Origin: Micavibrio aeruginosavorus_D
Lineage (GTDB): Bacteria; Pseudomonadota; Alphaproteobacteria; Micavibrionales; Micavibrionaceae
Length of the DNA: 64,000 nucleotides
Direction of reading: 5' to 3'
Assembly: GCF_051245535.1 (NCBI RefSeq)
Contig: NZ_CP195303.1
Coordinates: forward strand, 372,001 to 436,000
Below, piece after piece: positions 16,615 through 25,589 of this stretch. The notes under the pieces were generated by a model, which had not been told where the DNA came from, ran no database searches, and saw only the letters and a list, made by a program, of their open reading frames with translations. A program made the position numbers and the translations under genes. Position 1 is the first letter of the stretch; the number at the start of each line of letters is the position of its first letter.

Positions 16615-17439
16615 TTATGGCCCGGGCGGGGTGTTTGTATTGGTCGCCCGTGACAACAGGAAGCTGGGCTGGCGGATGCCATATCCGGTGATGCGGATGG
16701 ATGTATCGTCAACGGTGACCAGCGAAAACGCCCCGATCGCGCGGCCCAGAATCGGATGGCGCTGCACCAGCGATTGCTGGGTAATATAATGGATACCGTT
16801 GATTTCGTGGTGCTGGTTGCGGTGGCGGTGCCCGGCCATGCAAAGGATGACCTTGCCACTGTCTTCCATCAATTTACGAATATCTTTGCCCTCGCGATAA
16901 AATGCGGGGAAGTAGTTGGTTAGGTTATTTGCAATATACTCATCATCCGCGGCAGAGTTATCCAGCGGGACGTGGGAAAAGACGATGCAGGGTTTGGTCG
17001 CGCGGGCGAGGGCATCACGGAACCAGTCAACATGGCTGGCCCAGGCGGATAAATACCCGTCGCCATCGCGCCCGTTCACATTCGGGCTCCACAAAATCAA
17101 ATTATAATCGCCCACATCAGCCAGTTGCGATTCCGGGGAATAGCCCAGAATGGCGGCGTTATCCGCGCGCGACAGGTTTTTCAAATCGTGGTTGCCGTTA
17201 ATGGAATAATGCGTGCCCGCGCGTTGGTTGAAATGCTGGGTCAGTTGAGTCAGGTAGCGAGCATCATCTGCCGGGGTCTTGAGAATGACCCGGTCCCCCA
17301 TATCAACAGAAAAATCGACCCCGTTCCCGTTCGCGACTTTGACAAACCGGTCCATGAGCTTCGGGGCTCTGGAGCCTTTCTTATTATTAATGTCAAAGCC
17401 GTAATGAATATCGGTCACGACTGCAAAACGTAACGCCAT
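16615..17439 (-). CDS. Calcineurin-like metallophosphoesterase
   Basis: This 274-residue protein starts at MALRFAVVTDIHYG; the ATG at 17439 was chosen over 17496 because the first metal motif D-x-H would otherwise lie far inside. The dimetal motifs appear in order: DIH, DMGDR (GD), GNHD, SHVP and GHRHRN. No signal peptide is seen. It resembles cytoplasmic class III phosphodiesterases of the Icc type, but the substrate cannot be read from the sequence. Confidence 0.88.
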   Translation of the reverse strand: MALRFAVVTDIHYGFDINNKKGSRAPKLMDRFVKVANGNGVDFSVDMGDRVILKTPADDARYLTQLTQHFNQRAGTHYSINGNHDLKNLSRADNAAILGYSPESQLADVGDYNLILWSPNVNGRDGDGYLSAWASHVDWFRDALARATKPCIVFSHVPLDNSAADDEYIANNLTNYFPAFYREGKDIRKLMEDSGKVILCMAGHRHRNQHHEINGIHYITQQSLVQRHPILGRAIGAFSLVTVDDTSIRITGYGIRQPSFLLSRATNTNTPPGP

Positions 17440-17516
17440 GAAGGGGTTATAGCAGATTCGCCGGGAGGCCTCCCACAAAAATCGGAAGCGGGCCATCCCG
17501 TTGAATTGTCATGGAA

Positions 17517-17548
17517 AAAGGGCCGTTCGCATTGGCAAACGGCCCCTT
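17517..17548 (-). terminator. Hairpin terminator of sodB
   Basis: Read on the minus strand, GGGGCCGTTTG and a short loop are followed by CGAACGGCCC and TTTTT. It lies just past the superoxide dismutase stop. Confidence 0.85.
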
Positions 17549-17570
17549 AAATCCTTTTGTGCGCTGCGAA

Positions 17571-18197
17571 TTATGCGGCGATTTTCAGCGGGCCTTTTTC
17601 AAACAACTGGCCGACATAGTCCCAGTTGATCAGGCTGTCGACAAACGCTTCCAGATATTTCTGGCGGGCGTTGCGATAGTCGATGTAATAGGAATGTTCC
17701 CACACATCGCAACCCAAAATCGGCGTCTTGCCAAAGACCAGCGGGTTTTCACCGTTGGCGGTTTTGGTGATTTCCAGTTTGCCCGTCGCATTGTCAACGG
17801 CCAGCCAGCACCAGCCGGACCCGAATTGCGTCATGCCCGCCTGAATGAAGTTGCCACGGAATGTGTCAAAACCACCCAGATCGGATGTGATTTGTGCATC
17901 CAGTTTCCCGGGGATGGATTTTCCGCCACCGTTCTTTTTCATCCAGTTCCAGAAATGGATGTGGTTGTAATGCTGGCCCAGTTGGTTGAACAACCCGGCT
18001 TTGGATTTGTCTTTGAACGCGGCGACCATCGCTTCTTCCAGCGACAGATTTTCTAGACCGGATCCGGCCAGCAGCTCATTGCCCTTGTCCACATAGGCTT
18101 TGTGGTGTTTATCGTGGTGGAACTCCAGCGTTTCACTCGACATAAAGGGTTGGAGTGAATCATACGCATAGGGAAGTTCGGGAAGGATGAGAGCCAT
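17571..18197 (-). CDS. sodB: Superoxide dismutase, Fe type
   Basis: This 208-residue enzyme disproportionates superoxide. The start at 18197 (MALILPELPYAYDSLQP) has GGAG six bases upstream. Metal ligands are seen as LEFHHDKHH near residue 27, GQHYNH near 80, and the signature DVWEHSYYIDYRN. A Gln precedes the second His motif (LGQHYNH), the placement typical of iron rather than manganese enzymes. There is no signal peptide, so it should be cytoplasmic. Confidence 0.95.
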   Translation of the reverse strand: MALILPELPYAYDSLQPFMSSETLEFHHDKHHKAYVDKGNELLAGSGLENLSLEEAMVAAFKDKSKAGLFNQLGQHYNHIHFWNWMKKNGGGKSIPGKLDAQITSDLGGFDTFRGNFIQAGMTQFGSGWCWLAVDNATGKLEITKTANGENPLVFGKTPILGCDVWEHSYYIDYRNARQKYLEAFVDSLINWDYVGQLFEKGPLKIAA

Positions 18198-18275
18198 GCT
18201 ATTCTCCTGATCGCAATTATGGTTATAATCTCTTGCGGTATTAGACCGCTGACCAAGATACATCGCTGACGGGTT

Positions 18276-19103
18276 TTGACAACAGTGAAAACAAGTAAAG
18301 ATTCATTAGGGTATGCAGGCGATCTGGTGCGGGATCAGGACCCGGACCGCTTTATGATAACCCTGTTTTTTGACGGGGATGTCCGCGCCGATTTGTGGAC
18401 GCTGTATGCCTTTCACCATGAAATCGCCAAAACGCGCGAAGTGGTTACCGACACGCATATCGGTCTGATCCGTCTGCAATGGTGGCGTGATGCGATTGCG
18501 GCGATCTATGACGGCGGGGCCGTGCCGCATCACCCGATTACAGAACCACTGGCCGATTTGATCAAGCGTCGTGGGTTGAACCGCGAATGGTTTGATGCGG
18601 TCATCTATGCCCGTGAATTTGATTTGGAAGATGTTCTGCCCGGTAATTTACCCGGCTTGATCAATTACGCCGATTTCACACAAACACCGTTGATGCGTCT
18701 GGCGTTGCAAATTACGGGTGATGATGTTGATGCGCCCGATGTTGCGCCTGTGGCGATTGGCTGGGCGTTGTCCGGTTTGATCCGTGCCGTGCCATTTCAT
18801 GCGGGGCAATCGCGGTGTTTTGTGCCGGGGGATTTGCTGAACCGGGCGGGGCTGTCGACCGACGCGTTGTATGCCGGGCGCGATCTGGACAAACTGTCCG
18901 GCGTTATTGCCACCGTGCGGGATCAGGCCCAAAGCATGATCCAAAATCTGTCAGGCCGTAGCCGTCTGGTGCGCCTGTATCATGCCATGGCATTGTCCGA
19001 TCTGGCCCGTGTGGCCAAGGCGCAGGATAATGTTTTCAGGGAAAAATTGGCCCATCGCGGTCCTTTTTTCCCGCTTTTGCTGTGGCGCACGGCCCGAAAG
19101 TAA
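18276..19103 (+). CDS. Squalene/phytoene-synthase-like protein (NDUFAF6 type)
   Basis: This 275-residue protein has the all-helical isoprenoid-synthase fold signature of the phytoene synthase family: LVRDQDPDRF, LYAFHHEIAKTREVV and LIRLQWWRDAI. The Asp-rich DxxxD motifs of true synthases are not conserved. That points to the NDUFAF6-like branch linked to respiratory complex I assembly. The start is uncertain: TTG at 18276 opens the frame and a GTG lies at 18285. It is divergent from sodB. In relatives it usually follows the Mth938 gene. Confidence 0.85.
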   Translation: MTTVKTSKDSLGYAGDLVRDQDPDRFMITLFFDGDVRADLWTLYAFHHEIAKTREVVTDTHIGLIRLQWWRDAIAAIYDGGAVPHHPITEPLADLIKRRGLNREWFDAVIYAREFDLEDVLPGNLPGLINYADFTQTPLMRLALQITGDDVDAPDVAPVAIGWALSGLIRAVPFHAGQSRCFVPGDLLNRAGLSTDALYAGRDLDKLSGVIATVRDQAQSMIQNLSGRSRLVRLYHAMALSDLARVAKAQDNVFREKLAHRGPFFPLLLWRTARK

Positions 19104-19160
19104 CCGTTTGGAAAGACCCCAACCCGTATAATAAAGACGGGTAGAGAAAAGGGGTTTCTT

Positions 19161-19445
19161 ATGGCGTTACCGCCGATTATTTCCAACTTGCCGATCTTCA
19201 AGTTCTTCCGCGCGGAAGGGCCAGCGCAACCACAGCAACAATCCCAAACCACAAAGACGGGCGGCGCTCCATTGCCGCGTGATGTGGTCGAAGTGTCGGA
19301 TGCCGCGCTGGACAAGCTCAATCAGTCGCAAGATAAAATCCGCAACGAAGCGCAGGCGCGTGACACGGCTGAAAATGTGCGCGACGATCTGGCCGAGAAC
19401 GAGGACGTGGCCCTCGGTCTGGATGAAGAGCGTCTGAGCGCTTAA
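19161..19445 (+). CDS. Small hypothetical protein, 94 aa
   Basis: I do not recognise this protein. It begins MALPPIISNLPIF, has a Gln/Pro-rich stretch (residues about 20-35) and ends in an acidic, probably helical region rich in Asp and Glu. No membrane segment is seen. It lies 57 bases after the NDUFAF6-like gene in the same direction and converges on the FecR gene. Confidence 0.6.
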   Translation: MALPPIISNLPIFKFFRAEGPAQPQQQSQTTKTGGAPLPRDVVEVSDAALDKLNQSQDKIRNEAQARDTAENVRDDLAENEDVALGLDEERLSA

Positions 19446-19455
19446 ATCTTAAATC

Positions 19456-21039
19456 TTATAACGGATTGTTCGTGGTGCTCGGCGCGGTCGGGCCCAGAAT
19501 GTGCATCTGTTCGATGGCTTCCTGACGCAATGCCGGATCGCTTGGCAGTGTATCCGACATTGTGGGCATGGGCGCGGGCATCGGTGCGGGGGTTGGCATC
19601 GGGGCCGATGGTATCGCGCTCTTTGCGTTATCTTCGATTTTTTCCATCGCATCCGCATCCGGTTTCAACACGATCGGCGGTGGGTTGTGCGGGTCGGCCG
19701 GGCGCACGGGTTCCGGCACGACGGGCGCATCCGCAACGGGGGCGGGGCCTTCCGTCGGTGCGGCGGTTGGTGCCGGAGCTGCCGTTGCATTTTGGGCCGG
19801 CGTTTCAGTTGATGTCGGTGCAGGCGTTGCGTCGGTGGCCTGTTCCGTTTGTTCTTTAACGGGCTCTTCCGCCTGACCCAATGTCGGGTCGGCGATGGTT
19901 TCCGCTTTTTCTTCTACTGCGTCCTCTGTGGGGGCCGCCACGTTCGTTGCGGGCGCATTCAGGGCGTCTTCCGCACTGACCTCGGCGGGAGCTGCCGCGG
20001 ATGGGGCCGCAGAGGATTCTACGGGCACAGCGTCCTGTGCGGGCGCTGTAGGTGTTTGCGCAATTGCGCCAACGCTCAATTCTGCGGCCGGGGCTCCGGC
20101 TGCGGTTTTGCGTGAAACGGCGGCGTCTTTGCGTTCTTGTTGAATCGCGTGCTGGTCCACCATCTGGTTGCGGTGTTCGGCTTGAATGCGTTTCATGGCG
20201 TTGCGTTTGCCATACGGGCCGGTTTGTTCCAGCTCAACAAAAATGCCCGGATTGGCGATGAAGAAATCGCGATAATCGGCGCGTTGCGTTTCAATGCGCG
20301 GGCGCCATGCGGCGACCAGATCCTCGGCATTGCCGTTCATCCGCGTGCGTGTTTGCGCCATGGTCAGGGCTTCCGTTGTCCACGGGCGGCCACGTTCGGG
20401 GATGGAGTTGGCGTTGCGGATGAATGTGCCTTCGCCTTCGCGCAGGATGATGCGGCCGCGATGGGTTTCAATCGTCAATTCGCCCTTGGGCACGTAAATG
20501 CCGTACAAATCATCAACCATGCCGGCCCAGACATCGGTGCCACGGACGCTAACTTTGCCGTACCCGGTCACCAATGTGACATCCGGGCGTTCGGCATCGG
20601 CCACTTGTCCCGGCTGGAAATGGAACGGGCCAATGGGGAAGCGGAACCGTGCGAAGCTTTGTTTGGAATCCAGATCGTTGAAATTGAAATTATCAATGCT
20701 CATTTCCGCTTCGGCACCGATGGCGGTGCGGCTGCCATCGATGAAGGCGATCATGGCGCGGCTGTCTTTGCCGGTTGCAATCACATCGTGAATGGAAATG
20801 GGCGCGCCGACGGTCAATTGTTCCGCCTTTGCATTGGCACCGCCGCGCATGATCATCGCGGACCCGTCAATCGCAACAACCGTGCCGATAGAGGGCAGGG
20901 TGTGCGCACTTTCCTCGCTCGCCGCAGAGGCGGGGGCGGATGATGGTCCATCTTGTGCCATGGCGGGCAGGGCGAGAACCGTCAAGGCCATGGCCGAGGT
21001 AACAACGCTGCTCAACAAAATGTGACGATAGTGGGTCAT
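19456..21039 (-). CDS. Secreted FecR-domain protein with long Ala/Pro-rich tail
   Basis: This 527-residue protein has a Sec signal peptide ending ALPAMA at about residue 28. A FecR-like beta domain follows at about 48-200, with IGTVVAIDGSAMIMRGG, AFIDGSRTAIGAEAEM and VTLVTGYGKVSVRGTDVW. A short linker contains DFFIANPGIFVELEQTGPYG. The last 200 residues are low-complexity Ala, Pro, Thr and Glu, including repeated PAPMP units. FecR domains usually signal to sigma factors, but neither an ECF sigma factor nor a TonB receptor is nearby. A structural or envelope role is possible. Confidence 0.78.
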   Translation of the reverse strand: MTHYRHILLSSVVTSAMALTVLALPAMAQDGPSSAPASAASEESAHTLPSIGTVVAIDGSAMIMRGGANAKAEQLTVGAPISIHDVIATGKDSRAMIAFIDGSRTAIGAEAEMSIDNFNFNDLDSKQSFARFRFPIGPFHFQPGQVADAERPDVTLVTGYGKVSVRGTDVWAGMVDDLYGIYVPKGELTIETHRGRIILREGEGTFIRNANSIPERGRPWTTEALTMAQTRTRMNGNAEDLVAAWRPRIETQRADYRDFFIANPGIFVELEQTGPYGKRNAMKRIQAEHRNQMVDQHAIQQERKDAAVSRKTAAGAPAAELSVGAIAQTPTAPAQDAVPVESSAAPSAAAPAEVSAEDALNAPATNVAAPTEDAVEEKAETIADPTLGQAEEPVKEQTEQATDATPAPTSTETPAQNATAAPAPTAAPTEGPAPVADAPVVPEPVRPADPHNPPPIVLKPDADAMEKIEDNAKSAIPSAPMPTPAPMPAPMPTMSDTLPSDPALRQEAIEQMHILGPTAPSTTNNPL

Positions 21040-21114
21040 TTCAAAACTCTTTGTCTGGGCGTAAAGCGCCCTGTTTCCGGGTCTGGCGTAGTATCGGTTT
21101 GGATTTTGGCGGAT

Positions 21115-21149
21115 TTACGGCCCGATCTCAATGGAAACGGGCCGTTTTT
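21115..21149. terminator. Hairpin between the lipase-like and FecR genes
   Basis: TTACGGCCCG pairs with CGGGCCGTTT and is followed by T residues on the plus strand. It lies in the 140-base gap downstream of the minus-strand hydrolase operon. Polarity relative to those genes is not ideal, so the terminator role is tentative. Confidence 0.45.
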
Positions 21150-21179
21150 ACAAGGTTTTCCGCAGTATTGGCGGGTTTA

Positions 21180-21842
21180 TCAGTGTAATTTGGGGAAATG
21201 ACCGTCCTGCAGGAAGGACAGGATGCCCCGGCGGGCCGCCGGATTGTTCATGATAAAGGCGTGGGCGGCGGGCACGGTCATGTGATCGGCCATGCCGGGC
21301 ATCTTGGTGCTTTCCACCGTGACCAGCCCGTCATTGGGACCGACGGAGGCCGGGCCGAACATCGACATCACGGCGCTGGTCCCCGCGATGATGCCCAATT
21401 CAAAATCAACCGGGTGATCGCCATAAGGCGCGCGGGAGTCCGTTGTCAATTCCTGTCCGGCGGGGCCGAAGAACGATTTATAGAACCAGATGTCTTTCAA
21501 CAGATCGGCGACTTCGCTGCCTTTGTTCGGTGGGCCCATCATCACAACGCGGCCCAGATTGGGCGGGCGGTGCCGTTCGATATAGGCACGCGCCACCAAC
21601 CCACCCATGGAATGCGTGACAAAATGAATTTTATCAAACGCATTGAACGCATCGTGGTGGACCAGTTTTTTATGAATCTCCGCCGTCAGCCGATCAATCG
21701 TTTTGTCGGTGGACGGATAAGACAGGTTCAGGACCGGGTATCCCGCTTCTTCAATAAACTCGGCCAATCCGGACATGATGATCCGGGGTTGGGCGATGCC
21801 GTGCATCAGGACGACGAGTTGTTTTTCAGTATGGGCGATCAT
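21180..21842 (-). CDS. Alpha/beta hydrolase, lipase-like
   Basis: This 220-residue protein has VVLMHGIAQP (the oxyanion-hole HG motif), the nucleophile elbow HSMGGL and a downstream Asp in GPNDGLV. A His in AAHAF completes a plausible Ser-Asp-His triad. It lacks a signal peptide. The build resembles class 2 or triacylglycerol lipases that act on esters or acylglycerols; the substrate is unknown. Its start overlaps the stop of the thioredoxin/NHL gene by four bases (ATGA), indicating coupled translation. Confidence 0.83.
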   Translation of the reverse strand: MIAHTEKQLVVLMHGIAQPRIIMSGLAEFIEEAGYPVLNLSYPSTDKTIDRLTAEIHKKLVHHDAFNAFDKIHFVTHSMGGLVARAYIERHRPPNLGRVVMMGPPNKGSEVADLLKDIWFYKSFFGPAGQELTTDSRAPYGDHPVDFELGIIAGTSAVMSMFGPASVGPNDGLVTVESTKMPGMADHMTVPAAHAFIMNNPAARRGILSFLQDGHFPKLH

Positions 21843-23326
21843 TTTTTCTGCGGTTCGGTTATGTCCAAAACGCGATGGTCGCCCGTTGCGGGGTCAAATA
21901 CAACAATGCGATGGTTGTTCGTATCGGCAATCCACAATTTCCCGTCAATTGCGGCCACATCACCCGGTTCGTTCAGGGTGATGCCTTTCAAATCCACGGT
22001 AGCAAGCTGGCCCCCTTGCAGGTCATAGGTGCGCAGGGCGTTGTTATAGGTGTCGGCCAGAACGATCTGGTTGTTCAGCACCGTCAAACCCTGTGCATGT
22101 TGCAGGCGGGCATCCGGATACAGCCCATCGACCAAGCCAAAATCAAACAACCCCGTACCGACCAATGTTTGAACAAGGTTGTTTTCCACGCGGCGCAGGG
22201 CGGAACTTTCGGCATCGACGAAGTACAGCGCGGTACCCGTATTTTTCAAACCGCTGGGTTGGGCCAATGTGGCATTCAGGGCGGGGCCATCATCCACCGC
22301 TTCGGCACCGCTGCCGACCATCACTTGAATCGTGTGGGCGGCGGGGTCATAACGCCAAAGCTGATGCACGCCCGCCATGGCCATGGCAACCGACCCATCG
22401 GGCAACGCTTCGACATCCCATGGGGAGGCCAATTCTGTGGTCATCGCCTTTTTGGCTTTAAAGGGCGGTGCAAATGTGCGCTTCCCGTTTCCGGCCAGTG
22501 TTAGAACGGCGCCGCTATCCAGATTTGCAACGCGCAGCATGTGGTTATCGGTATCCGCGATATACAAATTGCGCCCGATCAGAGTCATGCCGCGCGGGTG
22601 ATTGAATTTCGCCATGACGAATGACCCGTCACGGTGTCCGGATTCACCCGACCCGATGGTCATTTTAACGGCCCCCGTGCGGTCCAGAACCAGAATGCGG
22701 TTATGACCGGAATCGGCCACGAAAATCATATCGCCTGCCTCTTCAATCCGTGCGGGGAAAGACAGTGTGGATGTTTTGACACGCGCCGGAACCAGCGTGG
22801 ATATGTCGGTGAAGGGCGGCGTGATATTGGCCGTCGCCGTGGACACCGCGGCATCAATAGCGGCGCGATGGCCTTCGCCGGACCAGCGCGCCACTTCGCG
22901 CCCATCCGGGCCAATCAGAACTTGCGTCGGCCAGGCGCGGACGCCAAAGCTTTTCCAGATGGCGTAATCGGAATCATTGATGACCGGGTGGTTTAAGCCA
23001 AAGCGTTGCGCGGCGGCCAGAATGCGTTCATTGCCTTTTTCGCCTTCGAACTTTGCCGAATGCACACCGATGACCAGAAGCTTTTCACCGTGTTTGCGTT
23101 CCAGAAAATCCAGATCGGGAACAATTTGTATGCAGTTGATGCAGCCATAGGTCCAGAAATCGAGGAGGATGGCGCGGCCCTGTAAATCCTGCATCGTGAT
23201 GGGGCGTGTAATGTTCAACCAACCACCCGCACCACCGGGCAGCAGGCGATCATAGGCGGTATCCTGTGCCTGAGCGGGCAGGATAAAGAGGATCGACAAA
23301 AACAAGGCAAACAGGATCGTGCGCAT
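21839..23326 (-). CDS. Secreted thioredoxin-like protein with NHL beta-propeller
   Basis: This 495-residue protein has a signal peptide ending AQAQD (about residue 21). Residues roughly 40-160 form a TlpA-like thioredoxin domain with the redox motif WTYGCINCIQ. The remainder consists of repeated NHL blades, each carrying a motif such as VADSGHNRILVLD, IADTDNHMLRVA or IADTNNHRIVVFD. The same architecture occurs in NHLRC2. The CxxC suggests periplasmic thiol-disulfide exchange, with the propeller as a binding module. It is the first gene of a pair with the lipase-like hydrolase. Confidence 0.87.
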   Translation of the reverse strand: MRTILFALFLSILFILPAQAQDTAYDRLLPGGAGGWLNITRPITMQDLQGRAILLDFWTYGCINCIQIVPDLDFLERKHGEKLLVIGVHSAKFEGEKGNERILAAAQRFGLNHPVINDSDYAIWKSFGVRAWPTQVLIGPDGREVARWSGEGHRAAIDAAVSTATANITPPFTDISTLVPARVKTSTLSFPARIEEAGDMIFVADSGHNRILVLDRTGAVKMTIGSGESGHRDGSFVMAKFNHPRGMTLIGRNLYIADTDNHMLRVANLDSGAVLTLAGNGKRTFAPPFKAKKAMTTELASPWDVEALPDGSVAMAMAGVHQLWRYDPAAHTIQVMVGSGAEAVDDGPALNATLAQPSGLKNTGTALYFVDAESSALRRVENNLVQTLVGTGLFDFGLVDGLYPDARLQHAQGLTVLNNQIVLADTYNNALRTYDLQGGQLATVDLKGITLNEPGDVAAIDGKLWIADTNNHRIVVFDPATGDHRVLDITEPQKK

Positions 23327-23367
23327 TATTCGCTCCGTTGTATCATTAAAAAAATAAAACCTTATTC

Positions 23368-23434
23368 GTCATACCGGCGCAGGCCGGTATCCACGGGATG
23401 GCTGGCATGGACCCCGGCCTTCGCCGGGGTGACG
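23368..23434. repeat. Palindromic intergenic repeat, copy 3
   Basis: This two-hairpin unit runs from GTCATACCGG to GGGGTGACG, with CCCCGGCCTTCGCCGGGG as the right arm, identical to copy 1. It lies between the NHL gene start and the trmFO stop. Confidence 0.9.
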
Positions 23435-23448
23435 GGATGTTTACGCAG

Positions 23449-24819
23449 TTACGCAGCCTGACGCTGTTGCTGGACCAGCCATTGATCCAGATCGCGCAAC
23501 GCACGGGATGTCAGGGCCCGTTTTTTATCCCCGCCACGGACCGGACGGCCACGGCCATCGGTTTCATCCGCCGGGGGGAACAGGCCGAAATTCACGTTCA
23601 TCGGCTGAAATGTTTCGGCATTCGCGCCGCCGGTGATGTGGCTGAGGATTGCGCCCATGGCCGTTGTTTGTGGCGGAGCGATCAGAGATTGGCCCAGCCG
23701 TTCGGCGGCGGCAAACCGCCCGGCCATAATGCCGACCGATGCGCTTTCAACGTATCCTTCGCATCCCGTAATCTGCCCGGCGAAGCGTAAACGCGGCATG
23801 GCCTTCATGCGCAATTGGCCGTCCAGCAATTTGGGGGAATTGATGAATGTGTTCCGGTGTAAGCCGCCAAGGCGGGCAAACACGGCATCTTCCAGCCCCG
23901 GGATCATTTTCAACACGCGCGTTTGTTCGGCGTATTTCATTTTGGTCTGGAACCCGACCATATTGTACAGCGTGCCGAGCGCGTTATCCTGCCGCAACTG
24001 AACAACGGCGTAGGGACGTTCGCTGGTGTGCGGGCTGGTCAGGCCGACGGGTTTCATCGGGCCGAAACGCAATGTTTCCGGGCCGCGCGATGCCATCACT
24101 TCGATGGGCATGCACCCTTCGAAATACGGCGTGTTGGCTTCCCATTCCTTGAATTCGGTTTTTTCGGATTCCAGCAACGCGTCAATGAAAGCGTAATACT
24201 GATCCTTGTTCATGGCGCAGTTGATATAGTCTTTTCCCGTACCCGCCGGGCCTTCTTTATCATAGCGGGACTGGAACCACGCGGCATCCATGTTGATGCT
24301 GTCTTTATAGACGATCGGTGCAATGGCGTCGAAGAACGCCAATTCGTTTTCACCGCCCAGCTTTTTAATCGCATCGGCCAGCGCCGGGGATGTCAGGGGC
24401 CCGGTGGCAATAATAACGCTGTCCCATTCTTCCGGGGGCAGGCCGGCCACTTCGCCACGTTCAATCGTGACCAGCGGATGGTCGTGCAGGGCCTTGGTCA
24501 CGGAATCCGAAAACGCATCGCGGTCAACGGCCAGCGCACCGCCCGCAGGCACGGCGTGTTTGTCGCCCATTTGCATGATCAGTGAATTGCATTTGCGCAT
24601 TTCCGCATGCAGCAAGCCGACGGCGTTTTGTTCCGCATCATCCGACCGGAAGGAATTGGAGCAGACAAGCTCCGCCAGCCCTTCGGTCTTGTGTGCATCG
24701 GTGGGACGCACCGGGCGCATTTCGTGGAGAATAACGGGCACGCCAGCCTGCGCGATTTGCCATGTGGCTTCGCTTCCGGCCAGACCGCCGCCAATAACAT
24801 GAATGGGTTTTACGGTCAT
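23449..24819 (-). CDS. trmFO: Methylenetetrahydrofolate-tRNA-(uracil-5-)-methyltransferase TrmFO
   Basis: This 456-residue flavoprotein makes m5U54 in tRNA with methylenetetrahydrofolate and FADH2. The start at 24819 (MTVKPIHVIGGGLAGSEA) puts the FAD-binding GGGLAGSEA at residues 10-18. Further family marks are ELVCSNSFRSDD, the GCMPIEVMA segment and QITGCEGYVESASVG near the C-terminus. It lies eight bases after the GNAT gene and is probably co-transcribed with it. Confidence 0.96.
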   Translation of the reverse strand: MTVKPIHVIGGGLAGSEATWQIAQAGVPVILHEMRPVRPTDAHKTEGLAELVCSNSFRSDDAEQNAVGLLHAEMRKCNSLIMQMGDKHAVPAGGALAVDRDAFSDSVTKALHDHPLVTIERGEVAGLPPEEWDSVIIATGPLTSPALADAIKKLGGENELAFFDAIAPIVYKDSINMDAAWFQSRYDKEGPAGTGKDYINCAMNKDQYYAFIDALLESEKTEFKEWEANTPYFEGCMPIEVMASRGPETLRFGPMKPVGLTSPHTSERPYAVVQLRQDNALGTLYNMVGFQTKMKYAEQTRVLKMIPGLEDAVFARLGGLHRNTFINSPKLLDGQLRMKAMPRLRFAGQITGCEGYVESASVGIMAGRFAAAERLGQSLIAPPQTTAMGAILSHITGGANAETFQPMNVNFGLFPPADETDGRGRPVRGGDKKRALTSRALRDLDQWLVQQQRQAA

Positions 24820-24827
24820 TGGTTTGA

Positions 24828-25481
24828 TTACGAATCTTTGTACAGGTCGATGTTTTTGGAATAGTAGCTGCCCGAACGGTAGAAACCGTTGCGCTGGTAC
24901 AGGCGTTCGGCATCTTCGGCGCCGATATCGGTGTCCAGTTCCAGCAATTTGCAACCTTCTTCCATCGCGCGGCTTTCGGCGAATTTGATCAGTTGCGCGC
25001 CGTAACCCTGACCGCGGTGGCTTTCCTCGACCACGACGTGTTCGATATAGGTGACAAAGCCGTCATGGATATTGTGGTTCGGCATAATGCCGATCACGCC
25101 AACAACTTCGCCGCCAATCTGCGCCACGAACATCCGGTATCCGGTCGCACGGGCCACGAACACGCGGCGGGCATAGGTTTGCATGTCCAGATGCGGGAAC
25201 AGTTGATGAATAATCGGATAGGCGCGGTGGTAATCGGCATCCGAACGGGCTTCGCGCACAACCATGCGCGGGTTTTTGCCGGTGGCTTTTTTCTTCGCGG
25301 CCTTCGCCGCCGCGTTGCGTTGGGCGGATGTCGTTTTTTTCGCAGGGGCCAAAGGCTGTTTGCCCTTGCGGGTCAGCGTTGACGTCTTTGCCTTTTTCGG
25401 CGCGGCTTTCTTGGCGGCGGCCTTTGGGGCTGCGGTTTTTTTAGCGGGAGCGGCTTTGCGTTTTGTCGGAGTTTTCGACAT
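24828..25481 (-). CDS. GNAT acetyltransferase with histone-H1-like Lys/Ala-rich tail
   Basis: This 217-residue protein starts MSKTPTKRKAAPAKK (ATG at 25481; the ATG at 25541 is less likely). The first 75 residues are nearly all Lys, Ala, Pro and Thr, with AKKAAPKKAK-type repeats like bacterial histone-H1-like proteins. The rest is a GNAT acetyltransferase fold, with VEESHRGQGYGAQLIKFAE as the acetyl-CoA pyrophosphate loop and LYQRNGFYRSGSYY at the end. The tail could bind DNA or RNA; that is inference. The gene is upstream of trmFO in the same direction. Confidence 0.85.
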   Translation of the reverse strand: MSKTPTKRKAAPAKKTAAPKAAAKKAAPKKAKTSTLTRKGKQPLAPAKKTTSAQRNAAAKAAKKKATGKNPRMVVREARSDADYHRAYPIIHQLFPHLDMQTYARRVFVARATGYRMFVAQIGGEVVGVIGIMPNHNIHDGFVTYIEHVVVEESHRGQGYGAQLIKFAESRAMEEGCKLLELDTDIGAEDAERLYQRNGFYRSGSYYSKNIDLYKDS

Positions 25482-25589
25482 GAGACACCGTTTCTTTTCT
25501 GGCTTCATCAGTGATGTGAATGATGGCCGCAACTTTAGCACAACAGTGCTATTGCGGCAATATTGTCATAATAACATAGTTTCAAGCCT

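Noticed and set aside
18276..18304. TTGACA at 18276 read as a -35 promoter element
   Set aside because: No convincing -10 sequence follows at 16-18 bases, and the TTG is better explained as the start codon region of the NDUFAF6-like gene.
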